Assembly (NCBI RefSeq): GCF_004143485.2
Contig: NZ_ML974133.1
Coordinates: 1-64,000 of the forward strand
Source of the DNA: Halorussus amylolyticus
GTDB taxonomy: Archaea; Halobacteriota; Halobacteria; Halobacteriales; Haladaptataceae
DNA: 64,000 bases
Direction: 5' to 3'
Shown: in pieces, positions 15,869 to 24,930 of the stretch
Layout: every line of letters begins with the position of its first letter
How positions within the stretch are numbered: the first letter of the stretch is position 1
Position numbers and translations under genes: made by a program
The notes under the pieces: generated by a model
Databases searched by the model: none
What the model saw: the letters and a program-made list of their open reading frames with translations, nothing else
What the model was told of the DNA's origin: nothing

Positions 15869-17517
15869 TGCGCCGAATCTACCACGTCGCGCGGGCGGAT
15901 TTCCTGCAACGAGTGCGCTCGCGCCGCCTCCTCGCCGTCCTCGCCGTCGTCGCGTACGTCGGGTATCTCGTCAACGTCGGGCAAATCGAACTCGCGTATC
16001 AAGTCGCCGACGGCCACGCGACGACGAACTTCCACGGAGTGAACACCGCCGCATTCATCGGACTGAAGGCCGGACTGACCGGGTCGGCGGTCGTCCTCTT
16101 CGGAGGGTTCTATCTGATGAAGAATACGCTCGAACGCGACCGTCTCCACGAGGTCGATACGCTGGTCGCGAGCACGTCGGTTTCCGATACGGCGTACCTC
16201 GTCGGAAAGTGGCTGAGTAATATCGCTCTCGGGGTCGTCATCCTCCTCACGCTCGGATTCGCGACGATTACCAACCACGCGGTTCACGGCGTCGGACCAA
16301 CGAACCCGCTCCCGTTGTTGGCACCGCTCTTCGTGCTCGCGTTCCCGGTCTGCGCCCTCGTCGGCGCTGTTTCCCTGCTTTTCGAAACGAGCGACCGACT
16401 GAGCGGGACCCTCGGAAACATCTCGTATCTCATTCTCGCAACGTTCTCGCTCGCCGGACTGTCGGCGACCCAGAGTGCGCTTCCCGGAGCGATTCCGCTC
16501 TGGGCGAGGGCTGGCGACGTGATGGGGCACGTGGCCATATACGACCTGACGGCGGACGCGCTCCTCGCCAGCGTTCCCGACTACGGCGGCGGTGTTCCGT
16601 CCATCGGAACGCTCGACGGCGACGAGACGTTCCGCTACGACGGCGGCAGTTGGCCACCGTGGATATATCTTCAGCGAGCAGGACTGGTCGTTCCCGCCGT
16701 CGCGGTCGTACTCGGTGCGACGGCGCTGTTCGAGCGAACGCCGTCGTTCGAATCGTCTGACGGCTCCGGATTCGTCTCGCGGATAGCCGCGAAAATCCCG
16801 TCGGTCGCTTGGAGAGGCGATGCTGTCGAAGACGAAACCGAACCGCGCTCGGTCGATTCCATCTCGCTCACATCGGTCACGGACCGCGACGCCGGTGGAT
16901 TCGGCCGGGTCGTCCTCGCGGAGGTCCGTCTCGCACTCCGGGGGCAACGCTGGTGGTGGTACGTCGGCGCGCTCGCTCTCGCCGCCGGTCCGATTCTCGC
17001 CCTCGCTAACGGTGGGTCGTCGGAGGCCGCAGTCGCTCCCGTTCGGGCTATCGTCCTCCCGCTCGCGTTCGTCTGGCCGATATTCGTCTGGTCCGAAATG
17101 GGCGTTCGAACCGTCAGACACAGGATGACGGCCTTGGTCCTGTCGTCGAGGTATGCGCGAAAACAGCTCGTCGCAGAGTGGCTTGCGGGCGTCGTCGTGG
17201 CGATGGGTATCGGCGCTGGCGTGCTCGTGACGTTCGTCGCCACCGGCCAGACGGAACTGCTCCTCGGATACGCTGGTGGCGTCTTCTTCGCTCCGTCGCT
17301 GGCAATCGCGACCGGAATCTGGAGTCGGTCCTCGTGGCTGTTCGAAGTCGTCTACCTGATGGTGTGGTACGTCGGGCCGCTCAACGGTGCCGTCCCGCTC
17401 GACTTCGTCGGCTCGACGGCCGGGAGTATCGAGCGCGGCGTCCCGCTCGCGTTCGTCGGCGCGAGTCTCGTCCTGTTCGGGACTGCGCTCGTCCGCCGAC
17501 GGGCAGAAATTCAGTGA
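15868..17517 (+). CDS. ABC-2-type exporter membrane subunit
   Basis: 549 residues with about twelve hydrophobic segments in two blocks (1-290 and about 350-545) separated by a polar stretch around 295-340 (SDGSGFVSRIAAKIPS...). The first block begins RADFLQRVRSRR, as ABC-2 permeases do. Length is roughly twice that of single ABC-2 subunits, suggesting a fused dimer that pairs with the ATPase encoded just upstream. A large extracytoplasmic loop is likely around 195-250. Cargo unknown; candidates are lipids, peptides or antibiotics. Confidence 0.85.
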   Translation: MRRIYHVARADFLQRVRSRRLLAVLAVVAYVGYLVNVGQIELAYQVADGHATTNFHGVNTAAFIGLKAGLTGSAVVLFGGFYLMKNTLERDRLHEVDTLVASTSVSDTAYLVGKWLSNIALGVVILLTLGFATITNHAVHGVGPTNPLPLLAPLFVLAFPVCALVGAVSLLFETSDRLSGTLGNISYLILATFSLAGLSATQSALPGAIPLWARAGDVMGHVAIYDLTADALLASVPDYGGGVPSIGTLDGDETFRYDGGSWPPWIYLQRAGLVVPAVAVVLGATALFERTPSFESSDGSGFVSRIAAKIPSVAWRGDAVEDETEPRSVDSISLTSVTDRDAGGFGRVVLAEVRLALRGQRWWWYVGALALAAGPILALANGGSSEAAVAPVRAIVLPLAFVWPIFVWSEMGVRTVRHRMTALVLSSRYARKQLVAEWLAGVVVAMGIGAGVLVTFVATGQTELLLGYAGGVFFAPSLAIATGIWSRSSWLFEVVYLMVWYVGPLNGAVPLDFVGSTAGSIERGVPLAFVGASLVLFGTALVRRRAEIQ

Positions 17518-17587
17518 CGTGCGTCAGTATCGGTGTCTCGATACGTCGTTCTCGATACGCGAAGCTCGCAAAATAACGGCCTTAGAA

Positions 17588-17662
17588 TGCTCCGTCAGGG
17601 ATTTGAACCCTGGTCACAGGCTCGAAAGGCCCGAATGATTGGCCGGACTACACCAACGGAGC
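17588..17662 (-). tRNA. tRNA-Glu (anticodon UUC)
   Basis: 75-nt cloverleaf on the minus strand: acceptor stem GCTCCGT/ACGGAGC with discriminator A, D-arm with TGGTGTAGTCCGGCC, anticodon stem CGGGC/GCCTG with loop C-T-TTC-G-A, and T-arm with GGTTCAAATCC. The loop TTC reads Glu GAA codons. No CCA is encoded. No intron visible. A TATA box lies upstream. Confidence 0.95.
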
Positions 17663-17716
17663 GTTCACCTCTATCCGGGGCGTTTCCCGGACGCATTTTG
17701 ACGGATGACCCGCATG

Positions 17717-17725
17717 CTTATAAAC
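17717..17725 (-). promoter_or_regulatory. TATA box upstream of tRNA-Glu
   Basis: Minus-strand GTTTATAAG centred about 59 bases before the tRNA 5' end. This predicts a start near 17695 and a short 5' leader removed by RNase P. Confidence 0.5.
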
Positions 17726-17780
17726 TCCACTAAATCGGTCGCAGTGTGGTGGAAATCAACACACCGGATGTGGTATCGTC

Positions 17781-18463
17781 CTAACCACTTGCTTCAAAGA
17801 GCAGTTCTATCGGGGCGTCGAACTCAATGAGTCCGTGGTCGGCGCGACCGTGACATCGTTTGCACAGCAGAACGAGGTTCTCCTCATCATGTGCAGCATC
17901 AACTGAGAGGTCCTCGGCTTGTCGGAATACTCGAACCGGAACGAGATGGTGAACTTCGAGACGACGATCCAATCCGTCATGGTTACAGTATTGACAGACT
18001 TCGTCACGCTCTCTGACGTTGTCTCGTGCGACGGACCAGCCAGCACCGTAGTGGTGGCTGTATCCACCCCGCCAGTTGGGATTCGATTTTCCTGCAGTCG
18101 ATTCGCTCATCTTTTGTCGGGTCGCTTTCGACCGAGTCGTTCCTTCAAGTGAGTCGGCGATTTGGTCACGAACGCTCTCTGGTATCTCTTTTCCTTCGTG
18201 GGATTCGGACATTCGCCGACGCGTCTCCGCCGAAAACGACCGGCCTTCCAACGATTCAGAAATCTTCTGCTTCACCTCTTCAGAGCGTTCCCGACCGGAC
18301 ATCGGATGATTCTCGCCGCGCATCTCTCGCGTCGAGATACCGAACCGCTATATTCTCGTACAGTCGTCGCCGAGATGCCGCATTCCTCGGCAATCTCCTT
18401 CTGCGTAAGACCTTCGTCCCAGTACTTGCGTTCCAGCCAATGTCCGCTTCGATACCGCTTCAT
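17781..18463 (-). pseudogene. HTH-NUMOD3-HNH endonuclease gene, broken by a frameshift
   Basis: Two adjacent frames belong together. 18463 to about 18350 encodes MKRYRSGHWLERKYW..., then QKEIAEECGISATTVREY, a helix-turn-helix. About 18350 to 17781 continues in another frame with RFGISTREMRGENHPM, three NUMOD3-like DNA-binding repeats (each RSEEVKQKISESLEG-like), then an HNH nuclease with CQYCN, the catalytic LEVHHLVPVR and the zinc-binding LLCKRCH. The RFGISTRE stretch directly follows a TAG in its own frame, so translation needs the upstream HTH frame; a single missing base near 18346-18352 would reunite them. The intact nuclease half could still be made from ATG 18323 (180 aa). Located beside tRNA-Glu, with A+T content above its neighbours. 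Confidence 0.75.
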
Positions 18464-18558
18464 ATATAGTCACTATCGACTACACTTGTTATAAATTTCG
18501 GGATTCGAGACGAACAACGAAGGCGGACAAAAGCAATCAAAAACCGAGAGAACGACGC

Positions 18559-18606
18559 TTACTTCCCTTCGAACTCAGGCTCACTTCCGTCGGAGGCAAG
18601 CTCCGA
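18559..18606 (-). pseudogene. Remnant C-terminus of an enoyl-CoA hydratase-like gene
   Basis: Sixteen minus-strand codons read SELASDGSEPEFEGK then stop. They closely resemble the end of the adjacent HAD/ECH fusion (FMGDGEPNFQGK, stop). No upstream coding sequence remains, and the remnant is in a different frame from the fusion. It looks like the tail of a deleted or recombined paralogue. The palindrome GTCGGAG/CTCCGAC (about 18589-18607) overlaps it and may now act as a terminator. Confidence 0.5.
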
Positions 18607-18617
18607 CGACGGTCGCC

Positions 18618-20600
18618 TCACTTCCCTTGGAAGTTCGGCTCCCCGTCGCCCATGAACGCCGTGATGCCCTCCATCAGGTCGTCGGTGCTCATGAGGTGGC
18701 CGAACGCTTGGGACTCGACTTCGAGGCCCGCGTCGGTGTCGTCGCGGCCCGCGAGCATCGCACGCTTGGTGTATCGCTGGGCGACCGGCGGTCCGGCGGC
18801 GAGGTCGGCGGCGAACTCGAAGGCGCGGTCGTCGAAGTCATCGACTTCGACGACTTCGTTGACGAAGCCGTACGATTCCATCGTCTCGGCGTCGAAGCGG
18901 TCGGCGGTGAAGATGATTTCCTTCGCGCGCCCCTCGCCGACGATGTGCTTGAGTCGCTGCGTGCCGCCCCATCCGGGGAGCAGACCGAGGTCGTGTTCGG
19001 GTTGGCCGAGTTCCGAGCGGTCGGTGGCGATGCGGATGTCGGCGCAGGTCGCCATCTCCATCCCGCCGCCGAGACAGTAGCCGTCGATGGCCGCGAGGAC
19101 GGGCATCGGACACGTTTCGAGTTTGCCGAAGGTGTCCTGGCCCTTCTTCGAGAGTTCGACCGCTTGCAGGGGGTCGCCGCCGCCCGCGGCCATGCTCTGT
19201 ACGTCCGCGCCCGCCGAGAACGCCTTGTCGCCTTCGCCCACGAGCAGGAGCCCGCGCACGTCGTCGTCCTCCGAGAGCGCCTCAACGGCGTCGCCGAGTT
19301 CGTCGAGGAGTTCCTCGCTGATAGTGTTCATCCGGTGGGGTCGGTCGATGACGACCTTGCCGACCATCTCGCCCGGTTTCTCGACGCGGATGGTGTCGTA
19401 GTCGTACGCGCCCTCGTCGCTCTCCTCACCGTCAGCACCACCGTAGAAGCCGCCTTCCTCGGCGGCCTCGCGCAGGTAGTCGGTCGGCGCGTAGCGGTCG
19501 GCGTCGGTGTCCTCGAACAGCGCGTCGAGGGTTTCCACGAGCGCGTCGAGACCGGCGTCGTCGGCCATCTTCGCCGGGCCGTCGGGGAAGCCAGCACCGA
19601 GCATGACCGCCTCGTCGATTGCGTCGGGGTCGGCCACGTCGTTCTCGATGAGTTTCGCGACTTCGTTGGCCATCACGGCCTGCAGGCGACGGACGGCGTC
19701 CTCGCTCCCGGCGTCGGTCGGGATATCGACGCCGCCGTTCTCGTAGTCGTAGAAGCCCTCGCCGGTCTTCTTGCCGAGTTTCTCGTCTTCGACTTTCTCG
19801 ACGAGGAGGGGGCAGGGTTCGTAGGCGTCGCCCAGCACGTCGTGCATGTAATCGAGGACGTGGTAGCCCACGTCGATTCCGACCTGGTCGGCGAGTTCGA
19901 AGCTCCCCATCGGGAGGCCCATGTCGAACTTGGTGGCGCTATCGACCTCCGCGACGGTGTAGTCGCCGGATTCGACCATCCACGCCGCCTCGTTCATCAG
20001 GGGAACGAGGATGCGGTTCACGATGAATCCGGGGCTGTCCTTGCGGACGCGGACGGGCGTCTTGCCCATCTCCTCGGCGAGAGCCTCGGTCACGTCGAGC
20101 GTCTCGTCGTCGGTGTGGGCACCCGAGATGACCTCGACCAACTGCATCCGGACCGGCGGATTGAAAAAGTGCATCCCACAGAACCGCTCGGGTCGCTCGG
20201 TGACTTCCGAGAGTTCCGTGACCGAGAGGCTGGACGTGTTGGTGGCGAAGATGGCTCGGTCGGGCGCGTACTCCTCCAGTTCGGCGTACACGTCCTTCTT
20301 GATGTCCATCTTCTCGGGGACGGCTTCGATGACGAAGTCGGCGTCCGCGACGGCGTCCTCGAAGTCCACGATGGGAGTCACTCGTTCGAGGGCGTCGTCG
20401 GCCTCCTCGTCGCTTAGCTGGTCCTTCTCGGCCAGTTTCCCGAGGCTCCACTCGATTTGGTCGTAGCCGTTCTGGACGAACTCCTCTTTGATGTCCCGGA
20501 GGTTCACGTCGAACCCCGCGAGGGCCGCGACTTCCGCGATGCCGTGGCCCATGTTGCCCGCGCCGAGAACCGCGACGGTGTTGATATCTTCGACTTCCAT
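18618..20600 (-). CDS. 3-hydroxyacyl-CoA dehydrogenase / enoyl-CoA hydratase fusion
   Basis: 660-residue bifunctional fatty-acid beta-oxidation enzyme. Residues 1 to about 380 are the NAD-dependent 3-hydroxyacyl-CoA dehydrogenase, with the Rossmann motif VLGAGNMGHGIAEVAA, GMHFFNPPVRMQLVEV and a C-terminal HAD domain containing two homologous helical halves. Residues about 400-660 are an enoyl-CoA hydratase/isomerase with SAGADVQSM and GYCLGGGMEMATCADIRIA forming the oxyanion hole. ATG 20600 is used because it starts at the first strand of the Rossmann fold; upstream residues are unrelated. Order HAD-ECH is the archaeal/Bacillus-type arrangement. Divergent from an acyl-CoA dehydrogenase gene, so the pair covers three successive beta-oxidation steps. 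Confidence 0.94.
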   Translation of the reverse strand: MEVEDINTVAVLGAGNMGHGIAEVAALAGFDVNLRDIKEEFVQNGYDQIEWSLGKLAEKDQLSDEEADDALERVTPIVDFEDAVADADFVIEAVPEKMDIKKDVYAELEEYAPDRAIFATNTSSLSVTELSEVTERPERFCGMHFFNPPVRMQLVEVISGAHTDDETLDVTEALAEEMGKTPVRVRKDSPGFIVNRILVPLMNEAAWMVESGDYTVAEVDSATKFDMGLPMGSFELADQVGIDVGYHVLDYMHDVLGDAYEPCPLLVEKVEDEKLGKKTGEGFYDYENGGVDIPTDAGSEDAVRRLQAVMANEVAKLIENDVADPDAIDEAVMLGAGFPDGPAKMADDAGLDALVETLDALFEDTDADRYAPTDYLREAAEEGGFYGGADGEESDEGAYDYDTIRVEKPGEMVGKVVIDRPHRMNTISEELLDELGDAVEALSEDDDVRGLLLVGEGDKAFSAGADVQSMAAGGGDPLQAVELSKKGQDTFGKLETCPMPVLAAIDGYCLGGGMEMATCADIRIATDRSELGQPEHDLGLLPGWGGTQRLKHIVGEGRAKEIIFTADRFDAETMESYGFVNEVVEVDDFDDRAFEFAADLAAGPPVAQRYTKRAMLAGRDDTDAGLEVESQAFGHLMSTDDLMEGITAFMGDGEPNFQGK

Positions 20601-20715
20601 GTTCGTACGCTCACCTGCCGGCCGTTTCAACGTTTCCCTCTCGAAGATTAGAAACTCTCGATGAGTTTATTTTCGGTTACAAAAGGATTTAGGGCCGGGT
20701 GTGCAATCTGACACC

Positions 20716-21867
20716 ATGGACTTCGGACTATCCGAGGAGCAGATTGCGATTCGCGACGAGGTGCGAAAGTTCGCCGAGAACGAGGTCGCGCCCGTCGCCG
20801 GGGAGTACGACCGCAACGAGGAGTACCCGTGGGACGTGATGGACGAGGCCGCGAAGATGGGACTGGTCGGCGCGCACATCCCGATGGAGTACGGCGGCGC
20901 GGGCTACAGCAACCTCGAATCGGCCATCATTACCGAGGAACTGTTCGCGGTGGACCCCGGTATCGGTCTCTGCATCACCTCGGCGGCATTCGGCGCGGAC
21001 GCCATCATGGGCTTTGGCTCCGACGACCAGAAGGAGCGCTTCCTCACGCCCGTCGCCGAGGGCGAGCAAATCATGGGCGCGGCAATCTCCGAACCCGACA
21101 CCGGGTCGGACGTGTCGAGCGTCTCGACTCGCGCCGAGAAGGACGGCGACGAATGGGTGATTAACGGAAATAAGATGTGGATTACGAACGGGTCGGTCGG
21201 CGACTTCTTCGTCGTCCTCTGTCAGACCGACCCCGACGCCGACGGTCGGTACAACGGCTTCAGCCAAATCGTGGTCGAGTCCGACCGCGACGGCTTCGAG
21301 GCCGAGAAGATTACGGGCAAACTCGGCATCCGCGCGTCGGACACCGCCGAACTCATCCTCGACGACGTGCGCGTGCCCGAGGAGAATCTGGTGGGGACTC
21401 GCGGCATGGGCTTCCTCCAGCAGATGCAGTTCTTCGACGAGACCCGGACCGCGGTCGCCGCGCAGGGCGTCGGCATCGCCAAGGGTGCGAGCGAGGCCGC
21501 CCTCGACTACGCCCAAGAGCGCGAGCAGTTCGGACGCGCCATCTCGGAGTTCCAGGCCATCCAGCACAAACTCGCGGACATCTACACCCGGACCGAGGCC
21601 GCGCGGAATCTCACCTACAAGGCGGCGTGGAGCGTCGACCAAGGCGAGGACATCACGATGCTCGCCAGCATGGCCAAAGAGTTCGCTTCGCGCGTGGCGG
21701 TCGATGCCGCCGACGAGGCGGTTCAGATTCACGGCGGCGCGGGCTACGTGGACGACTTCCCGGTCGAGCGGTTCTACCGTGACGCGAAGATTACCCAGAT
21801 TTACGAGGGGACGACCGAGATTCAGAAGAACATCGTCGCGCGCGAGCTTCTGGGCAAGGGATTCTAA
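20716..21867 (+). CDS. Acyl-CoA dehydrogenase
   Basis: 383 residues, flavoprotein performing alpha,beta-dehydrogenation of acyl-CoA. Seen: N-terminal helical domain starting [23 protein letters not shown], the flavin-binding [10 protein letters not shown] and WITNG segments, [15 protein letters not shown], and the C-terminal IYEGTTEIQ whose Glu is the family's usual catalytic base. ATG 20716 sits at the usual N-terminus; the GTG at 20701 would add five residues. Divergent from the HAD/ECH fusion. Transcription probably starts from an A+T-rich stretch around 20660-20690. Confidence 0.95.
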   Translation: MDFGLSEEQIAIRDEVRKFAENEVAPVAGEYDRNEEYPWDVMDEAAKMGLVGAHIPMEYGGAGYSNLESAIITEELFAVDPGIGLCITSAAFGADAIMGFGSDDQKERFLTPVAEGEQIMGAAISEPDTGSDVSSVSTRAEKDGDEWVINGNKMWITNGSVGDFFVVLCQTDPDADGRYNGFSQIVVESDRDGFEAEKITGKLGIRASDTAELILDDVRVPEENLVGTRGMGFLQQMQFFDETRTAVAAQGVGIAKGASEAALDYAQEREQFGRAISEFQAIQHKLADIYTRTEAARNLTYKAAWSVDQGEDITMLASMAKEFASRVAVDAADEAVQIHGGAGYVDDFPVERFYRDAKITQIYEGTTEIQKNIVARELLGKGF

Positions 21868-21895
21868 TTCGAGCGAGTCTGAGTACTGACCGGGA

Positions 21896-21936
21896 TAATC
21901 CGAACCGCGGTAATCCGACCGCGGTAATCCGACCGC
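21896..21936. repeat. Three tandem copies of a 14-bp GGTAATCCGACCGC-like unit
   Basis: Units GATAATCCGAACCGC, GGTAATCCGACCGC and GGTAATCCGACCGC run directly into the large hairpin at 21931. Located just after the acyl-CoA dehydrogenase stop. Confidence 0.6.
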
Positions 21937-21969
21937 GAGGGGGTCGCCGACGGCGACCCCCTCGCGGTC
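21931..21969. terminator. Perfect 18-bp hairpin after acyl-CoA dehydrogenase
   Basis: Arms 21931-21948 and 21952-21969 are exact reverse complements around the 3-base loop GAC, 64 bases after the stop codon. A role in 3' end formation is likely from position; no T tract follows immediately. Confidence 0.55.
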
Positions 21970-22055
21970 GAGCGCTCTCGACCGATTCGTGACAACGATT
22001 CACGCTTTCTTTTAAGCTCGCTCGAAAGTAGTAGAAAATACTGCCGCTTAACTGA

Positions 22056-22063
22056 AATTAATA
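22056..22063 (+). promoter_or_regulatory. TATA box of subtilisin gene
   Basis: AATTAATA lies 27-34 bases before ATG 22090 within a markedly A+T-rich 80-base stretch, giving a leaderless or nearly leaderless transcript. Confidence 0.5.
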
Positions 22064-22089
22064 GGCTCCTGTAGAGTTAGTATTTTTTG

Positions 22090-23436
22090 ATGGAACAAAA
22101 AACTAATCGACGCACCTTCCTGAAAGGAGCGGGCGCTGCACTCGGCGGACTCGCATTTACGACCACGGCTGTTTCGGCGGAGTCCGCGGAGAACCGATAC
22201 CTCGTGGACCTCCAATCCACCTCGAAGGACGCACTCGACGGCGTCGAGGTCGTCCACGACCTCGACCAAATCGACCTCGCGGTCGTGGAAGGCGACGAAG
22301 CCGAAATCGACGGCGCGACCTACTCAAAGGACGTGGAGATGGAGTTCGACTTCGCCGAAATCGAGGACAACGGCGACGGCGACGAACCCGGCCCGCACAA
22401 ACTCTCTCAACTCCAGTGGGACAAGCAGGCGCAGGGCGCCTCCGGCGTTCACGGCACGACTCGCGGCGAGGGGACCCGCGTGGCGGTCCTCGACTCGGGC
22501 GCGATACCCGACCACCCCGACCTCGAAGGCACGCTCAACACCGACCTCTCGCGAAACTTCACGGGCGACGGCGGCGACTTCACGCCCTACTACAACGACC
22601 ACGGCACCCACGTCGCGGGCATCATCGGCGCGGACGACACCACCGAGGAGGGCATCGTCGGCACCGCGCCCGGCACCGAACTCGTGGCGCTCCGGGTGTT
22701 CGTCGGGCCGTTCGCGTTCTTCGGCGACATCATCGCGGCGATGACCTACGCGGGCGACATCGAGGCCGACGCGGCCAACATGAGCCTCGGGTCGTACCCG
22801 CTTCCGAACAACGAGGAGAATCAACTCCTCCGCGAGTCCATCGAGCGAGCCACCGACCACGCCGCCTCGCAGGGAACCCTGATGGTCGCGTCGGCGGGCA
22901 ACGACGGCGTCAACCTCGACGACGACGGCGACGTTCTCAGCCTGCCGAACGAGGCCGACAACGTGATGAGCGTCAGTTCGACCGGTCCCATCGGCTACCG
23001 GTGGGACGACAAGGGGAACGGACGGCGCATCCGGAACTACCGCGCGGCGTTCAACAAACTCGACGAGGAGACGACCACCCCCGCGCCGTACACCAACTAC
23101 GGGAGCGAGGCAATCGACATCAGCGCGCAGGGCGGTAACACCGACAGCGAGGCCGAGGGCACCGACGCCAACTGGCAGTACGACATGGTGCTGAGTACGA
23201 TATTCGAGTGGGACGACGACGACAACATGGTGCCGTCCTACGGCTGGAAGGCCGGGACGAGCATGGCGGCACCCCAAGTCGCCGCGGCGGCCGCGCTCGT
23301 CAAGAGCGTCAACCCCGACGCGACCCCCGGCGAGATTCGCGACCACCTCGAATCGACCGCCCGCGACGTCGGCGATTCGAAGTACCACGGTTCGGGCCAC
23401 CTCGACATCGAGGCGGCGGTCGAACAGTCCATTTAA
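22090..23436 (+). CDS. Tat-exported subtilisin-family (S8) serine protease
   Basis: 448 residues. N-terminal Tat signal NRRTFLKGAGAALGGLAF (6-23), a short pro-region, then an S8 catalytic domain with Asp135 (VLDSGAIPDHPD), His171 (DHGTHVAGI) and Ser391 (GTSMAAPQ), plus the oxyanion Asn in SAGND (271). Related to halolysins but without the C-terminal domain many of them carry; the protein stops right after the catalytic domain. Expected to be secreted folded. The TTG three bases earlier is a less likely start. Followed on the other strand by two more peptidase-type genes. Confidence 0.93.
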   Translation: MEQKTNRRTFLKGAGAALGGLAFTTTAVSAESAENRYLVDLQSTSKDALDGVEVVHDLDQIDLAVVEGDEAEIDGATYSKDVEMEFDFAEIEDNGDGDEPGPHKLSQLQWDKQAQGASGVHGTTRGEGTRVAVLDSGAIPDHPDLEGTLNTDLSRNFTGDGGDFTPYYNDHGTHVAGIIGADDTTEEGIVGTAPGTELVALRVFVGPFAFFGDIIAAMTYAGDIEADAANMSLGSYPLPNNEENQLLRESIERATDHAASQGTLMVASAGNDGVNLDDDGDVLSLPNEADNVMSVSSTGPIGYRWDDKGNGRRIRNYRAAFNKLDEETTTPAPYTNYGSEAIDISAQGGNTDSEAEGTDANWQYDMVLSTIFEWDDDDNMVPSYGWKAGTSMAAPQVAAAAALVKSVNPDATPGEIRDHLESTARDVGDSKYHGSGHLDIEAAVEQSI

Positions 23437-23455
23437 AACGGATTTCCGGTCGGAC

Positions 23456-24859
23456 TCAGCGATTGATGAGTTCGTAGGGGTCGGCGTCCTCGGGGAGCGC
23501 CACCTCGTACTCCCGGTCGGCGGTCCGGTCCTCGAACTCGGCTCGGGCCTGTGCGAGCAGTTCCTCGTCTTCGAGCAGGTCGTACATCGTCCCGGCGATG
23601 GTCTTCGCGGCGAACTCCATCCCCGCGGTGCCGAGGTCCTTGCCAGCGGCGACCGCCTGCCACGAGTGGAGCGGGGTGCCGACCGGCCACGTCGCCGCGG
23701 TGAATCGGCCGAGCGGGACGTTCCACGACACGTCGCCCGAGTCGGTCGAGTACGGTCCGGTCGTGCCCTCGTCGGTCGCCTCGATTGGTCGGGTGAACAC
23801 CGCCTCCTCGCGGGCCTCCGCGCGGGTGTCCTCGGGGAGTTGGGCGAGCGCGGTCTCGGCGTCGAACGTCTCGCGGAGGTCGGCCGCGAACGCTTCCTGG
23901 TCGTCCGACAGCGGGAAGTCGGCCTGCTCCATGTTGTCGAGGATGGCGTCGCCGAGCGCGTAGTTCGGCACGACGCCGTACATCCCGCTAATCTTGGTCG
24001 CGTCGAGGTCGGTCTGGGTCATCAGCGCCGCGCCCTCGGCGATGTCTTGGACCCACGCCGCAATCTGTTCGACCTGCTCGCGCTCGGGCGCGCGGACGAG
24101 GTACTCCACGTTGGCGTACGGCGGGACCACGTTCGGCGCATCCCCGCCCTCGTGGATGACGTAGTGGATGCGCGCCGCGTCGGGGACGTGTTCGCGCATG
24201 AACTCCACGCCGGTGTTGAGCAACTGGACCGCGTCGAGCGCCGACCGTCCGGACTCGGGCGACCCCGCGGCGTGCGACGACTCGCCCTCGAACGCGAACT
24301 CGAAGGCATCGACTGCGAGACACGACCCCTTTCCGGGCGCGTTGTACCACCCGGGGTGCCACGACACCACGGCGTCCACGTCGTCGAACGCGCCGTCTCT
24401 GACCATGTATATTTTTCCGCCGCCCGACTCCTCGGCGGGCGTGCCGAAGAAGACGACGCTCCCGGTCACGTCGCCGCGCTCGATGGCGCGCTTGAGCGCG
24501 ATTGCGCCGCCGAGGCTCCCGACGCCGAACAGATTGTGGCCGCATCCGTGGCCGGGTTCGCCCTCCGAAATCGGCTCGCGCTCGGCCGTCGCTTTCTGGC
24601 TCAGGCCGGGGAGCGCGTCGAACTCGCCCATCGTGCCCACGACGGGGTCGTCGTCGCCGTACCGCGCGACGAACGCGGTGTCGATGTCGCCGATTCCGGC
24701 TTCGACCTCGAAGCCCTCCTCGCGGAGCGCGGCCTGAAGTCGCTCGGCCGACTCGGTCTCCTGAAACGCGACTTCGGGGGTCTCCCAGATGGCTGTCGAG
24801 AGCGAGCGAAGTCGCTCGCGCTCGGCTTCGATGGCGTCGAACAGGTCCTGCTTGGACAT
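23456..24859 (-). CDS. M20 family amidohydrolase, AbgB-like
   Basis: 467-residue zinc hydrolase close to p-aminobenzoyl-glutamate hydrolase subunit B. Metal and catalytic signatures: GHGCGHNLFG, the downstream Glu in TPAEESGGGK, VSWHPGWYN, and a dimerisation (lid) domain insertion around 190-300 with SSHAAGSPESGRSALDAV. Specific AbgB-like elements are MGEFDALPGLSQ near residue 77 and the WNVPLG/PLHSW segments toward the C-terminus. Cytosolic; no signal peptide. Likely cleaves an amide from a folate catabolite or an N-acyl dipeptide; substrate uncertain. Confidence 0.9.
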   Translation of the reverse strand: MSKQDLFDAIEAERERLRSLSTAIWETPEVAFQETESAERLQAALREEGFEVEAGIGDIDTAFVARYGDDDPVVGTMGEFDALPGLSQKATAEREPISEGEPGHGCGHNLFGVGSLGGAIALKRAIERGDVTGSVVFFGTPAEESGGGKIYMVRDGAFDDVDAVVSWHPGWYNAPGKGSCLAVDAFEFAFEGESSHAAGSPESGRSALDAVQLLNTGVEFMREHVPDAARIHYVIHEGGDAPNVVPPYANVEYLVRAPEREQVEQIAAWVQDIAEGAALMTQTDLDATKISGMYGVVPNYALGDAILDNMEQADFPLSDDQEAFAADLRETFDAETALAQLPEDTRAEAREEAVFTRPIEATDEGTTGPYSTDSGDVSWNVPLGRFTAATWPVGTPLHSWQAVAAGKDLGTAGMEFAAKTIAGTMYDLLEDEELLAQARAEFEDRTADREYEVALPEDADPYELINR

Positions 24860-24930
24860 GTGGTACTGCTATCCGGGAGCAGACAAAAGGGTTCGCTACC
24901 CGGCAGGGAGGACGAGAGAAAATCCCGAAC

